NCBI GenBank assembly: GCA_947685225.1
Contig: CANTUV010000024.1
Span: forward strand, 29,468,001-29,532,000
Source: Garcia nutans
Taxonomy: Eukaryota; Streptophyta; Magnoliopsida; Malpighiales; Euphorbiaceae
DNA: 64,000 nt
Reading direction: 5' to 3'
The translations under genes were made by a program, and so were the position numbers. Below, one piece after another: positions 11,558 to 23,240 of this stretch (position 1 is its first letter; each line of letters opens with the position of its first letter). The notes beneath the pieces were generated by a model, which saw only the letters and a list, made by a program, of their open reading frames with translations, was not told the DNA's origin and did not search any database.

Positions 11558-12774
11558 TCTTTTTATTCAACTCACATGTTATTAATGCATTTATGACCCA
11601 GTTACGTCTTTTATACTCCTGGTGAGTCCTTAATATGTTATAGCAAATGCTATTATCATGTTACACTTACATAACTTTAATCCCTTTCTATTAGGGTTAC
11701 ATAGTCATAAACATTGTCTTTTGAACACTTATACATTTTCACACATATTTATATGTGCACATACAAATTTTAACTCATGCCATTGCTACTTTAGACAACC
11801 CTATACTTTCAAGTTAATACCATAACTATGCTATTCTTTATAATTACACATTGCGCGCACACACACACTCTCTCTTTTAGGTTATATTTATTCTACTCTC
11901 TTTCTATTATGTTTCTCATTATTATCAATTAATTAGCTAGCATTTATCTCTCAAAATATGCTCTCTTCTGTACTTGCAATGCCACAGAGCTTCTATGAAT
12001 TGGAGCCTTCTAACCTATAAAACTAAGCATATACAAGGTGGTTGTCAACCCAATGATATAGTAGAAATAAAGAATAATACATGAATTAGAGTATGCAATG
12101 CAATATGAATGGTCAAAGGATTGGATCAAAAGTGTTAAATAGTTTAAGAATAACTTTCAAGGGTTACAAAATATCATATTAAAAGGGTAGAAGATCACAA
12201 GTCGAATTAAAGTCAAATACTCAAATCCATAATAAGGAGGTGAAGCTCATTGTGATTACATTTATTATCCAAAGAAGTTCCAAATTCATGTGATGGAGTA
12301 ACTGATTATATTAAATAAACAAAGATATATAAACTCATGATGACAAAAAAAATCACATATCAAGTAGGCCTTAGCCACAACGCTTAGTGGTTTCTCCCTT
12401 TAATTAAATTTCCTCTATGTGCACATAGTTTAGTGGTTTCTCCACCACTAGAATTGGGCTCTGTCATATGTTTCATCTTATCATATATCATCAATTATGA
12501 TAACATATTAATATCATATTAATAATTAATAAGAAGAATGAGAAAAATACCAATAATTCAATGTCCATTCTCCATATCAAATGAACAAGTTCAAGTGTAG
12601 GCAATGCAAATCATACGTTCAAAGCATAATGGAGACTTCAAAGAGCATCAGGGAGTGTTTTAATAAAGTACAAAGCACATTCTTTAAATCAAACATTAAA
12701 ATGAATCAATGGACTTTGGGAGCAATGAAACTTTAGGAATCCATATTTAGAGATCACAATGTCAAGGTCAAGCC

Positions 12775-15088
12775 TGTAATATCCCAATGTATGCCCTAGA
12801 AGTTTTTAATATTATTGTTGTTTTAATTGGATTGAATGTATATGTTGATTTGAAAGAAAAAAAAAAGAAATTGAAAAGAGAATGTTTATGTATTGTTTAA
12901 AAAGGAAAGTAATGTGTAGAGAGAAAGTGTATATGTTGGGTATATGGTTATATATATAACATATACATTAGTCAAAAGGGATGGTCAATGGAAGAGGATA
13001 TTTATTTGTGATATGTGAAATTACTTAAATGGGCATATAAGTGACAAAGGTTAAGTTAATTGGATGAGGGCATTTAGGTAATTGCTTTGTTAGAATTGCT
13101 TGGTGGAGATTTAAAGAAGAAGAGAAGTTTGACTTGGGTTTATTTTTCTTTTCTTCTCATTTGTGTGCCGGCTATCCAAGAAAAGAGAGAGCAAGAGAGG
13201 TGTTCTTAATGCTTGAATCAAATTGAAGGAGGAATCAAAGGTTTTGGTTAGAGATTTGTGAAATTTCTTCATTTAAGGTAAGTACTCTCTTGTTTCCTTT
13301 TGTTATTTTGAAGTTGTGTATAAGATGAGTTATAATTTGTTGATATTATGATTTGGTGTGTTTGAGATGTGTTTACAAGTGTTGAAATTGATTGTAAGTT
13401 AAAAGAAATTGAATTGGTGTTGGTTTTGTTTTGAAGATGGTGAGTTAAGTGGATGTTGATGGTGAAAGATCAAGAGTGAAGTTGGTTTTAGGGTTTTGAA
13501 GTGGTAAATGATTATATGTATGGTTAATGTGAATATTGTGTTAAACATGCAAAATAAGTGTTAATGACTTTGATTACATCCATTTGAATGAGTTTATGTT
13601 GTGCATAATGTGTTTAATTTCAATCAAAAGAGTGTTGGTTATGGTTAGGGTTTTTGTTCATAAGAGACACGGCTAAACCAAGGAAGAGACACGGCCAAGC
13701 TAAAGAATTTTTGAGAGACACGGCCAAGTCTATGGAAATTTGGCCGTGTTGGATAAATTTTTGGAGAAGACATGGCCGTGTCCCTTGCCCATGTTTGCTT
13801 CTGTTGCTTTTGGTTGAGAGACACGGCCACAAGCTTGGCTGTGTCCCTTGAGTGTGTTGGCCACTGTGATTTTTCCTTGCTCTTCTTACATGGTTGAGAT
13901 TGAACTTACATTTGATAATGCATATGATACTATATGAACAAGGTTATGTATTATGCATTGTGAATCTTGTGAATGGTAATGTGTATATGAATAATGTACT
14001 TTGAAATGCTATATTAATGAGGCTATATGTATAATATGAATGGAGATATGAAATGATATGAGGCCATTGTGATTTGGCTATGATGATTCCATTGAAAGAA
14101 CATAAGGCATGTTTGCCTAATTGATGATGAGAATTGAGAATGAGATAATAAATGAATTGTGTGTCTAATGTGTTATTCAATTTCAGAGTTTTGTTGTTGG
14201 TGGCATGCCTATTGGTAACATTCTCTTGAAGTTAGGTTGGATTTGATCCTTGAAGCCTAATTGAGATGTTACAACCCTTGAAGCTAGGTTGGGTTGGTTC
14301 TTGAAGCCAAGTTGGGTTGATACTTAGCATGCTTTGTTCCCCTTGAAGCTTGGTTGAACCTAATCCTTGAAGCCTAGTTGGGTTTATGATAATGATAAAT
14401 GTGATAATAAAACCAAAGCACTAACTCTGAAAATTGAATGGCATATTAGAGTGTTTTGGGCCCATGTTTGTCTTTGTATATAATATGATTCTTGAATGGT
14501 AAAATCAATGAAACTATGAAGATGTAATATGAATATTGTTATGACATTGAATGTAGTATGATGTGATAATGTGATGTGCTTCTATGTGTATGGTTTATGA
14601 AATATAAAGGCGTGATGTTAGCTTTTCACTTATGATGTTAACTTTATGATTTAGATGTGTAACATTACTTTGCCTTAAAGTATAATGTTGGTATATTTTG
14701 TACTACTAAGCCGATGGCTTAGCGCGATAGTGTTTGATCGCGCAGGTGACAGAGCTGAACCTGAGAGCTCCTCGAGACCAAGTGAGACTAGACATTGAGG
14801 ATTTTTCTTTTGGGACTTAAAGATCAGAGAAGAGCTGCCAATCATGTATATATTCTATGTTTTGTAAACTTTGATTTATAACATATTTGTAATAACTTCC
14901 GCTGTGAATTATTAAACATTTTATATATAGTGTCTTTTGGATTTCTTTTATTTGTTTGAGATTGGTTTCACTTATTTACAAAGATATTTGTTGTGTCTTT
15001 TTAACCGTGGCATTTTCTATATTCAGTATACGTATATTACGATCGTTTAAGCATGCTTGGTACGTATACAAGGTATAGAGGTATTACA
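12775..15088 (+). mobile_element. Solo LTR B (Tekay-like), TSD AAGCC
   Basis: A 2,314-bp LTR starting TGTAATATCCC and ending GGTATTACA, flanked by perfect AAGCC (12770-12774 and 15089-15093). It is the same family as LTR A but in opposite orientation: its AGGCTTCAAG/CTTGAAGCC cassette (14215-14392) is the reverse complement of the one in A. It also has the GACACGGCC array at 13659-13850 and the stem module at 14703-14752. No internal coding region. Confidence 0.9.
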
Positions 15089-16015
15089 AAGCCCATATGT
15101 TTAGAGTCACTATGCCAATGCATTATATTCTTAGAATAAGATAAAAGAAAGAAAGAAGATTACTACATCTTACCTTTAAGAGCTTAATTCTTTTGTAAAA
15201 CATTCTCAAATGATGGATCTTCATAATCCCCTGGGTGAACACTCCTCAAGAAAGGAAGGAGAAAGAGTTAAATGTTTGATGCCTCTAAGCTTCCTTCACC
15301 GCATTAAAATTGGCTCACCCGTAGCTCATGTATTTCAAGCAATTGTTTAAATTTCCTTCTTGTTTTAGTGGACAACCAAAAGAAATGACAGAAGAGAAAG
15401 TGAAAGGACAATTTGGTGGTCTTCAATTTACTGAAACATATTCACTTGATTTCCTTCTTATCAAACATCATAAGAATTGCTTACAAAGAAAAAGAAGGAT
15501 GTGAGGTTTTTAGTGGTCTTCTTCCAAAATGAAACAAAATTTCTGTAACAAATTTGTATTATCATTTCTAATCTTCCACTAGAAATTTTCTTAGGACTCA
15601 TAAATTGACAGGTGGCTTAATTGAAGGGCAAATTGAACCCTTCACTTGGCCTTTCTTTATTTATTAAGACAATATTCCCATGCCATCCCTCAATTTATGG
15701 GAATTTAGATTCTCCTCCCCAATTCTTCCTTTCCTTCTTTAATTACACCCACTCTTCCTCCATAAGGTCCTTAAATTTCCTCTATTTAAAATTTGAACCA
15801 TACTTATTTATTTGGTCATCCATTCATGTCCTTCTTTCTTTCCAAACTTAATCCTTGGCTTCTAATTTTCTCACATTGACCCCTACTATTTCTTGTGTCT
15901 TTTCAATCTAGTTCAACCATTTATGTTTCTTTCTAGTTCCAATTTCTAGTTAATGTCTTATTTTTCCAAATTTTAATTCCAATTTCACCTAACTAGGGTT
16001 TAATTTCTAACATAT

Positions 16016-18149
16016 TGTGAGCAGAGATTTTCTCCCCCACTTCCAGTGAAATGGTTCTTGCGACTTCGGTATTGTTAGGCTCAGGGCCTTAGAGAACACA
16101 GCCCTAAACCCGGAGAAAATAGAGTCGTCATCCGAACAAGCCAAAAAAAAAAGGGTGGATGACTCGATTCTTAAGGAATCCCCAACCTCCAAATGGGTTT
16201 GGAAAGTTGGGTATGTGTGGGGAAGGTGAGAATGACCCAATAACCCCACAACGCCCGATTCATTGGAACCGGTCTCCTTTTTAGATCTTAATATTATAAA
16301 ATTCTTAAATATAATGACATTATCCATAATACATGCAATAATAAGAATAAACAAATACTTTACTAAAATCATAACAATGTTCAAACAAAACAAACAAAAA
16401 GGCACCCTTCCACGGATGGAAACATGCCTTTACAATTGTCCAATGTCCAAAAGAAAATAAATAAAATAGAATACCCACTAATTAGTGGAAACATATCCTT
16501 TGCATTGATTCAAAACTTGAAATAAATTAAATTACATGATGCTCAAAATATGAGGTACCAAAACATGGAGACATACCTCTTACAATGTTTTGAAACCAAC
16601 GCAAATCAATAAAAATAACCAACTAACTATTTATTATAAATAAAATCATTCATTGAAGATATAAATCGAAGATATAAATAAATCACTAATAAAAATATAT
16701 AATAAATATTCATTCAATAATGAAGCAAATAAAGATACAAGTTTAGGTTTATGTATCAATTTAGAGTTTCTTAAATAATATTTAGGGTTTTGGAGTTTAT
16801 ATTTAAAAGCTAGGGTTATGAAATTTTAAGGAATTAATATTATTTTTATTTTTTAAAAGAATTATGCTACTGTGTGATTAAGTAAAGAAAAAGAATTGAT
16901 TAGGGTTTTAACAAAATAGATTAGGGTTTGAATTAAACTAGGATTTTTAGATTTCTAAGAAAACTAACACTATTATATTTATTTTTGAAAGGATAATAGC
17001 TACTGTGATATATTTTGAAAATTAGACTTAATTAGGGTTTTATAATTTTAAGTGAATTATGGCTTGGATTTTTATGAAAATAGAATTTAAAGTTTTTGAA
17101 ATTAAAAAAACAATACCTACTGTGATTATGTTGAAAAAGGATGAGGCTACTATGTCTTCAAAAGAAATTAAAAACATTGTCTGTTAGTTTTCATAATTAT
17201 TGCATAAGTTTTTAAAGTTACAGTTTATTAATTTTAATGGATCAATAACTAATGGATGAAGATGATTTTTGATGAAAAAAGTTAGATAAACATACCTATG
17301 CTTGAAGGCTCCACCAAAATCATTAGATAAAAATTTTGGAGTAGCTAATCACCAAGACAATCACCACTTGTTTGCTGCCTTAATTATTGTCTTTTGCTAA
17401 AAATTTTTTTTTATTAAAAATTGTCCAAGTTTTTGAGTCTTCCTCTGCAAGAAAGAAAAGACTCTTTGCCTCTTTTAAAAAAAATTATCTCGTCCAAGAA
17501 ATTCTCCAAAATCACCTCTGTGTCAAATTTGCCAAAAGTCCGAGGAAAATTTCAGTCCTTTAATTCTTCAATAATTTTTACCCTTGCCGAATAAAATTTT
17601 CCTCCTCGTCGAATAAAATTTTTCCCCCTGCTTCTTTTGTTAAGTCGTGTATTTATAAGAAAAAAAAACCTAATACTAATTAGTTAAGAAAATAAAATTG
17701 ATTAGAAATAAAATTAAAAACCGGGCTGGCGAGGCTACTGGGCGTTGCTGTGCTGGGGTGGGCAGCAATTCATCGTAGGCACGAATTGGCTACTGCTAGC
17801 CAATTCGCCGCAGGCCCAGGCTGCGGTGAATTGGCTGCCAACAGCCAATTGCTACTTGCTGCGCGGCAACGCTGTCGCGCGTCGTTGGCCGATCCATCAG
17901 ATTTTTTATTTTTTATTAAAAATAAATATTATTATACTATTAAAAATAAATATTAAAAAATAAAAATAAATAAAATGAATATTATAAATGATAAATAATA
18001 AATAAAATAAATATTATATTATTAGAATAAATAAAAATAAATATTAAATTAAATAACAAATATTAAAATAAATAATAAATACCATAAAAATTATTTCGGA
18101 CCGTTTTAAAATTTTTGGACTGGACTTGGTAAAAAATTAAGAATCTACA
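16016..18149 (-). repeat. 3' LTR of Tat-2
   Basis: 2,134 bp, from TGTGAGCAGAG to ..AATCTACA on the plus strand. It is colinear with 33581-35727, for example the GGCCTTAGAGAACAC block near 16085 versus 33650 and the CGTCGAATAAAATTTT block near 17610 versus 35155. A GC-rich island (about 17720-17900, GGCAGCAATTC.., GCTGCGGTGAATTGG) stands out in an AT-rich LTR. Short frames inside (16007-16405, 17745-17963) are not genes. Confidence 0.9.
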
Positions 18150-18164
18150 CATCGCCCCCTGCTT
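18150..18164 (-). other. Polypurine tract of Tat-2
   Basis: Directly next to the LTR, the minus strand reads AAGCAGGGGGCGATG, the purine run that primes plus-strand synthesis. The same position in Tat-1 (41461-41475) reads AAGCAGGGGGCAAAC. Confidence 0.8.
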
Positions 18165-18229
18165 GAACGATCTAAGACTTTCAATAGAAGAGAGTGAAAA
18201 GCAATATGACTTTGAGTTGATTTTGGATG

Positions 18230-19051
18230 AGGATGGGTTCTCGATCTGAGGTTGAAGTTGATTTGGGTTATGGACCCAAAATGAGTTCTAGACTCGAAAA
18301 AAATTTGGGTACTTAGATTCGAGACCGAATTGAGTTTGATTTGGGTACTTAGACCCGAGATTGGGTACTTGAACCTGAGACTGGATTGGATACTTGGATT
18401 TGAGATTGAATTGGATTTGAGTACTTAGATCTGAGATTGGATTGGATACTTGGACCCAAGACTAGGTACTTGGACCCGAGACTAAATTGGGTACTTGGAC
18501 CCGAGATAGGAGTTGGGTGCTCGACCCAATACTGGATTTGGATACTCGATGTTAAACTGGATGTGGATGCTCGATCCTAAATTGGATTTAGATGCTCGAC
18601 CTGAAACTAGATTTGGGTTCTCGATCCTAAATTAGATTTGGATGCTTGATCCTAAACTGGATTTAGATACTTGATCCTAAACTAGATTTGAATACTCGAT
18701 TTGAAACTGGATTGGGTACTTGGACCAAAGACAAGAGTTGGATGCTCGGCTCAAAACTGGATTTGGGTGCTCAACTCGAAGCTAAATTTTGGGTGCTCGA
18801 CTCGAAACTGGATTGGATACTTGGACTCGAGACAGGAGTTGGGTGCTCGACTCAAAACTAAATTTGGATGCTCAACCCGAAACTAAATTTTGGGTGCTCG
18901 GCCCGAAACTGAATTGGGTACTTGGACCTGAGGCAGGAGTTGGGTGCTCGATCCGAAATTGGATTTGGGCTCTTGACTCGAAACTAAATTTTGGATGCTC
19001 TATTCGAAATTGAATTTTGGATGCTCGACCCGAAACTGAATTGGGTACTTA
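18230..19051. repeat. Tandem array in the 3' region of Tat-2 (left part)
   Basis: Irregular repeats of 20-65 bp built from GGGTACTTGGACCCGAGA and GGTGCTCGACCCGAAACTG phrases. The array is split by the Copia insertion at 19052 and resumes at 25866-26040. Frames seen here (18701-18886, 18789-19013) only translate the repeat. Similar phrases end the array of Tat-1 (42220-42290). Confidence 0.85.
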
Positions 19052-19636
19052 TATTAATAAAATATTAAAATGGAGGTGCCTAACTTAAGTTATGGTGGTC
19101 AAAAATGGAGGTGCCTAACTTAAGTGATAGTGGTAAAAAATGGAGGTGCCTAACTTAAGTGATGGTGGTAAAAAATGGAGGTGCCTAACTTAGGTAAAAG
19201 AGATGCCTAACCTTTGACAAATCTCACCAACCATTATGTTCACATGTTATAGTTTTTCTTTATAAATGGCCCTTTGGCCATTGTTATGAATGAGAGAAAA
19301 TTAGAGAGAATAGAAAGAAAATTAATAAAGAGGAAGATCAGAGTGGGTCTAACAAAAATTAAGTCAAGTAATATTTATACTCTTGATCACGTCTCTTAGG
19401 AAATTTCTTTAAAAGAATTTCTGTTAAAATCCTTGGGGATAATTGGGTGTGTGGTGTGAGTGTTTGTAAACACGATGTATTTTTCTCCTTAATAGAAGTC
19501 TGCAGTAGCTCCGGAGATGTAGGCATAATTGGCCGAACTCCGTTATCAAATTGTGTGTTACTATTCTGTATTTATTTTTCGCTTTCCTACTAATCTGATT
19601 TAAGGAAAATAGAGTGATAATATTCATTATCCAACA
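19052..19636 (+). repeat. 5' LTR of the Copia element
   Basis: 585 bp; begins TATTAATAAAA (the right LTR has TGTTAATAAAA, so the terminal G has mutated) and ends TTATCCAACA. It contains four copies of an AATGGAGGTGCCTAACTTA unit (about 19068-19190) against three in the other LTR, which explains most of the length difference. A TATAAATGG at about 19260 may be the LTR TATA box. Confidence 0.9.
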
Positions 19637-19638
19637 AC

Positions 19639-19651
19639 TGGTATCATAGCC
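19639..19651 (+). other. Primer-binding site of the Copia element
   Basis: TGGTATCATAGCC starts 2 bases after the LTR and matches the initiator tRNA-Met complement TGGTATCAGAGC except one base. Confidence 0.8.
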
Positions 19652-19745
19652 AAGGTTTGAAATACGGCAAAAATACTATTTATCTGTACGGGGGTACTAT
19701 TCATAATCAAAATTTTTTTGGAGAATCCAGATTCGAGTGGGAGCG

Positions 19746-22216
19746 ATGGCCGCAGACGAAGGAAAAGTGAGAATTGAAAAGTTCGATAGTGTGGACTTTG
19801 GCTTTTGGAAGATGCAGATTGAAGATTATCTGTATCAGAAAAAGCTGTATCAACCTCTTTCACAAACGAAACCAGAAGGCATGAAAGAAAAAGATTGGAA
19901 CCTTCTCGACAGACAAGCCCTTGGAGTTATTAGATTAACATTATCCCGTAATGTTGCTTTCAACATAGCCAAGAAAAAGAGTACAGCGGGTCTTATGGTG
20001 GCTCTCTCCAGCATGTATGAAAAGCCATCGGCCGCAAATAAAGTTCACTTGATGAGGCGGTTATTTAATTTATGAATGGCAGAAGGGGCATCAGTGGCCC
20101 AACATATGAATGAACTCAACACAGTCACAACCCAGTTGAGTTTAGTGAAAATTGAATTCGATGATGAAGTTTGGGCTTTAATTCTCTTATCATCTCTACC
20201 AGACAGTTGGAGTGCTACTGTTTTATTAGTTTTTGTAATAGAATTGTATCTTATTTGTTATGATGATTATTGTTTTCTTTAGATATTTTGGTAGTTTTAA
20301 TCTGTTTATTTAGTGTTTTCATTAATTTTGGTAGTTTTAATTTATTTCAGTGTTTTTGTCATTGTTGTCTTAGTTTTTAGTGTGGTGTTTATGTGTTTTT
20401 GGTTAATGTTTATTTGATTCTTGTTTAAAGTTTGTTTAAGTGTTTATTTTAGGTTAATATGCAAAATATTTCCTTGGAAGAAAGAATAGCATGAAGCAGT
20501 GTCTCACCTTAAGGGCAAAACCAAGGAATCAAGAGAGGAAGGAAAAATTTGGCAGTAAGTGACATACTCAGGTGACACGGCCAAGCCACTGGCCGTGTCA
20601 CATGACACGGTCACAAGCTTGGCCATGTCCCATACTTAGCCAAGGAAGAAGACCAAAGGAAAGAGAGCAAAGAACGAAGAGATCAGTAGGTGACACACCC
20701 ACTTGACACGGCCAAGCCACTGGCCGTGTCACATGACACGGCCAGGAGCTTGGCCATATCACACTTCATTCCAAAGAAGAAAAGATGAAGAATTACACAG
20801 AAGCGGACACATTCAGCAGACACGGCCAAGCCATTGGCCGTGTCACATGACACGGCCACCAGCTTGGCCTTGTCACTCCATGGACTAAAGGAAGAAAGAA
20901 AACGTGGCTTTTGAGCGAGGTTTCGTATAAATAAGAGGATTAGGGTTTTTGAAAAGAACTTTTTATCAGCCGTCAAAGAAAAACCTTTGAGCTTCCATTT
21001 GTTTTCTTGGAGAATTTTGATTACACTTTGATGCAAACAGTCTAGATTAAATTAGTTTTAGCCACTGCAATATTCTTCTAGCAAAGATCTGAACAAGAGA
21101 TTCTTCAGAAGCTAAAGAAAGTTTGTAATTTGGTTTTATTCTCAAACTTTATCTCTTAAGTTTCATTGGAATTGTATTCATGAATTCTATTATGTCTAAA
21201 TTGATTTCTTTGAATTTTAATGAGATGAATCTGTTTGATAGCATCATTATGAACTAATTTGATCTAGTCTAGGGTTTGTATGGATCTACTATGATTGTAT
21301 GAATTGGTTATTGCTCTTAACTGAATTATTTCTTTAGCTTTAATTGAATGGATTAATGTTAACATATGATTGATTGGCCACCAATTATGTGTTTGAGGTA
21401 TTAGATGAAGGATTGAGAAATGAAGTCTAATGCTGGAACAATTCAATTAGGAACTTAGGTGAATTAGAAATATAACCTAAGAAAGAGATCATTTCAATTG
21501 TAACAAGATTATTTGAAAGAGGTTTGAATGCGAGAGCTTATTTCCTTGATTCGATTAATTAAGTTGCTTGAGATCTAATCTTTGAAATTAAATTGGTTGA
21601 TAGGAATAACCGTTCATACATATAAGATAGTAGAGAAGTGCAAACCCTAGACCTTTCTATTAAGTGAATCAATATATCAGCTCAGTTTACTTTTATTGTT
21701 TTACACTCCATTAGATCTAAGTTCATTAGTTGTTAGCAATTTAAATTTATTGATAATTTATTATTTGCAATCTAATAATCAATTAGCTTATCTAGCTTCC
21801 TTGTGAGACGACCTTGAGGTGTTCACCAAGATACTACAGCAGCCTCGTATACTTGCGAGTGTAGTTCTAGTAGTGTTAATTAGAGCGCAACAGCTACCGT
21901 TACAGCGGTCAGTAGTTCGTCGGAAAATACCAAATTAAAATTCTACGATGTGCGAGATCTGGTATTGAGTGAAGAAATTCGGCGAAGAGAATCAGGAGAA
22001 GCATCAACCTCTTCAGCTCTACACATAGAGTCTAGAGGGAGAACTTCAGATAGAAATTCAAACTCTGGTAGATCAAGATCTAGATGGGGGAAGAAAGATT
22101 TCAAGTGTTATAATTGTGGCAAGAAGGGATTTCCGAGCTCCGAAGAAAGATACCGGTGCATAGGAATCTGTAAACGTGATCAAGGATGCAGGCGATGCTA
22201 TGATTCTAAGCATTAA
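19746..22216 (+). pseudogene. Copia gag, interrupted by a solo LTR
   Basis: Starts at the ATG at 19746 (MAADEGKVRIEKFDSVDFG), the usual Copia gag N-terminus (F-dG-nF..W). The frame runs to a stop at 20073-20075 and resumes without shift through EGASVAQHMNELNTV to 20218, where the solo LTR is inserted. After it, from 21893, the frame continues with the Ser-rich stretch and a zinc knuckle (CYNCGKKG) around 22105 whose His/Cys half is disrupted. About 820 bp of true gag remain. Capsid/nucleocapsid function is lost. Confidence 0.85.
20219..21892. mobile_element. Solo LTR of an unrelated (Athila/Tat-type) element, TSD GCTAC
   Basis: 1,674 bp from TGTTTTATTAG to GAGCGCAACA, with a perfect GCTAC duplication at 20214-20218 and 21893-21897, inserted in the Copia gag frame. 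The right end (GAGACGACCTTGAGGTGTTC.., ..GCGCAACA) resembles ends of plant gypsy LTRs of Athila/Tat type; this is recognition from pattern, not a search. It carries three ~74-bp units of GACACGGCCAAGCC..GGCCGTGTC palindromes (20558-20876), a TATAAATA box at about 20927-20934 and no coding region. The 117-codon minus frame at 20683-21036 only translates the palindromes. Confidence 0.85.
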
Positions 22217-23240
22217 CAGTCCAATTGAATCATGGATCTTGGATTCAGGGGCATCTTTTCACTCCACTCCATGCTGAGAAATCATGGAGAACTATGTTAG
22301 TGGTGATTTCGGGAAGGTTCATCTAGCTGATGATGAAACCTTGAAGATCATGGGAAAAGGAGATGTCAAATTAAAGTTGCCAAATGAAACTGCCTGGAAG
22401 CTGCAAGGAGTGAGACATATTCTTGGTCTCAAAAGGAATTTGATCTCTGTGGGACAACTTGATAAAGAAGGTTATTGTACGACCTTCAAAGATTATGAAT
22501 AGAAAATTACCAAAGGAGCACTTGTCATTGCTCGTGGTAAGAAGACTGGTACTCTCTATGTAACCTCAAACATAGATAACATCATCGCAATAGCGGATGC
22601 TGATTCAAATCTATGGCACCAGAGGCTTGGCCATATGAGCGAGAAAGGGATGAAGGGACTTCTATCAAAGGGAAAATTGCCAGAACTTACAAGTGTAGAT
22701 GTCGGTCTATGTGAAGACTGCATCTTTGGAAAATAAAAAAAAGGTCTGTTTCACGAAAACTGGCAAGACACCCCAGGAAGAAAAACTCGAGTTGGTAAAT
22801 ACCGATGTATGGGGAACATCTCCAGTTCCATCTCTTGCAGGCTCATTGTATTACGTCACCTTCATCAATGATTCAACGAGAAAGGTATGGGTGTATTTTC
22901 TGAAGAAGAAATAAGAAGTCTTTGATACATTCAGAAAATGGAAGGCCATGGTGGAAAATGAAACTGGCTTGAAAGTCATGTGATTGAGGTCTGACAATGG
23001 AGGGGAGTACAGAGATAGAAGGTTTAGAGAATTTTACGCAAGCAGCGGAATCAAGATAGAAAAAATAGTTCCTATGACACCGCAGAGCGCATGAACAGAG
23101 CTCTGAATGAACGTGCTAGAAGCATAAGGATACACGCCGACTTGCCCAAGAATTTATGGGCTAAATCTATCAACACCACGACCTACCTGATCAACCGTGG
23201 GCCTTCAGTACCTCTGGATGGTGAAATACCAGAGGAAGCA
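22217..23240 (+). pseudogene. Copia protease and integrase remnant
   Basis: Frames with stops at about 22278, 22501, 22733, 22912 and 22981. Recognisable pieces: protease SWILDSGASFH (DSG catalytic motif, ~22233), the pre-integrase LWHQRLGHMSEKGM and C..C (zinc-binding, ~22610-22730), integrase LVNTDVWG (first Asp, ~22803) and LRSDNGGEY (second Asp, ~22990). The region near the catalytic Glu carries a deletion (around 23075). Inactive. Confidence 0.85.

Larger units (their letters stand above)
8614..16012 (-). mobile_element. Old gypsy LTR, split by two later LTR insertions
   Basis: The right end of the remnant gypsy element starts TGTCACACCCTG at 8614 (LTR end in minus orientation). It continues after LTR A at 11558 and after LTR B at 15089, and probably ends at ..TTTCTAACA/16012. 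On the minus strand that gives an LTR of about 2.25 kb beginning TGTTAGAAATT and ending GGGTGTGACA. True LTR pieces: 8614-8719, 11558-12774, 15089-16012. Support: LTR-like termini, adjacent primer site and gag, and exact TSDs that rejoin the pieces. The right boundary is inferred because Tat-2 is inserted right there. Confidence 0.5.

Noticed and set aside
16007..16405. 132-codon minus-strand frame and its relative at 33431-33970
   Set aside because: Both lie at the homologous position of the two Tat-2 LTRs, with different lengths and stops. LTR sequence, not genes.
17720..17900. GC-rich island as a CpG-island promoter or plastid insertion
   Set aside because: The same island occurs at the same place in the other Tat-2 LTR (about 35330-35470), so it is part of the LTR.
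20558..20876. CRISPR-like array of repeats with spacers
   Set aside because: The units are palindromes inside an LTR of a plant nuclear genome, spacing is uneven, spacers are related to each other and no cas genes exist.
20683..21036. 117-codon minus-strand protein in the solo LTR
   Set aside because: The frame just translates the GACACGGCC palindromes; composition and repeats explain its openness.
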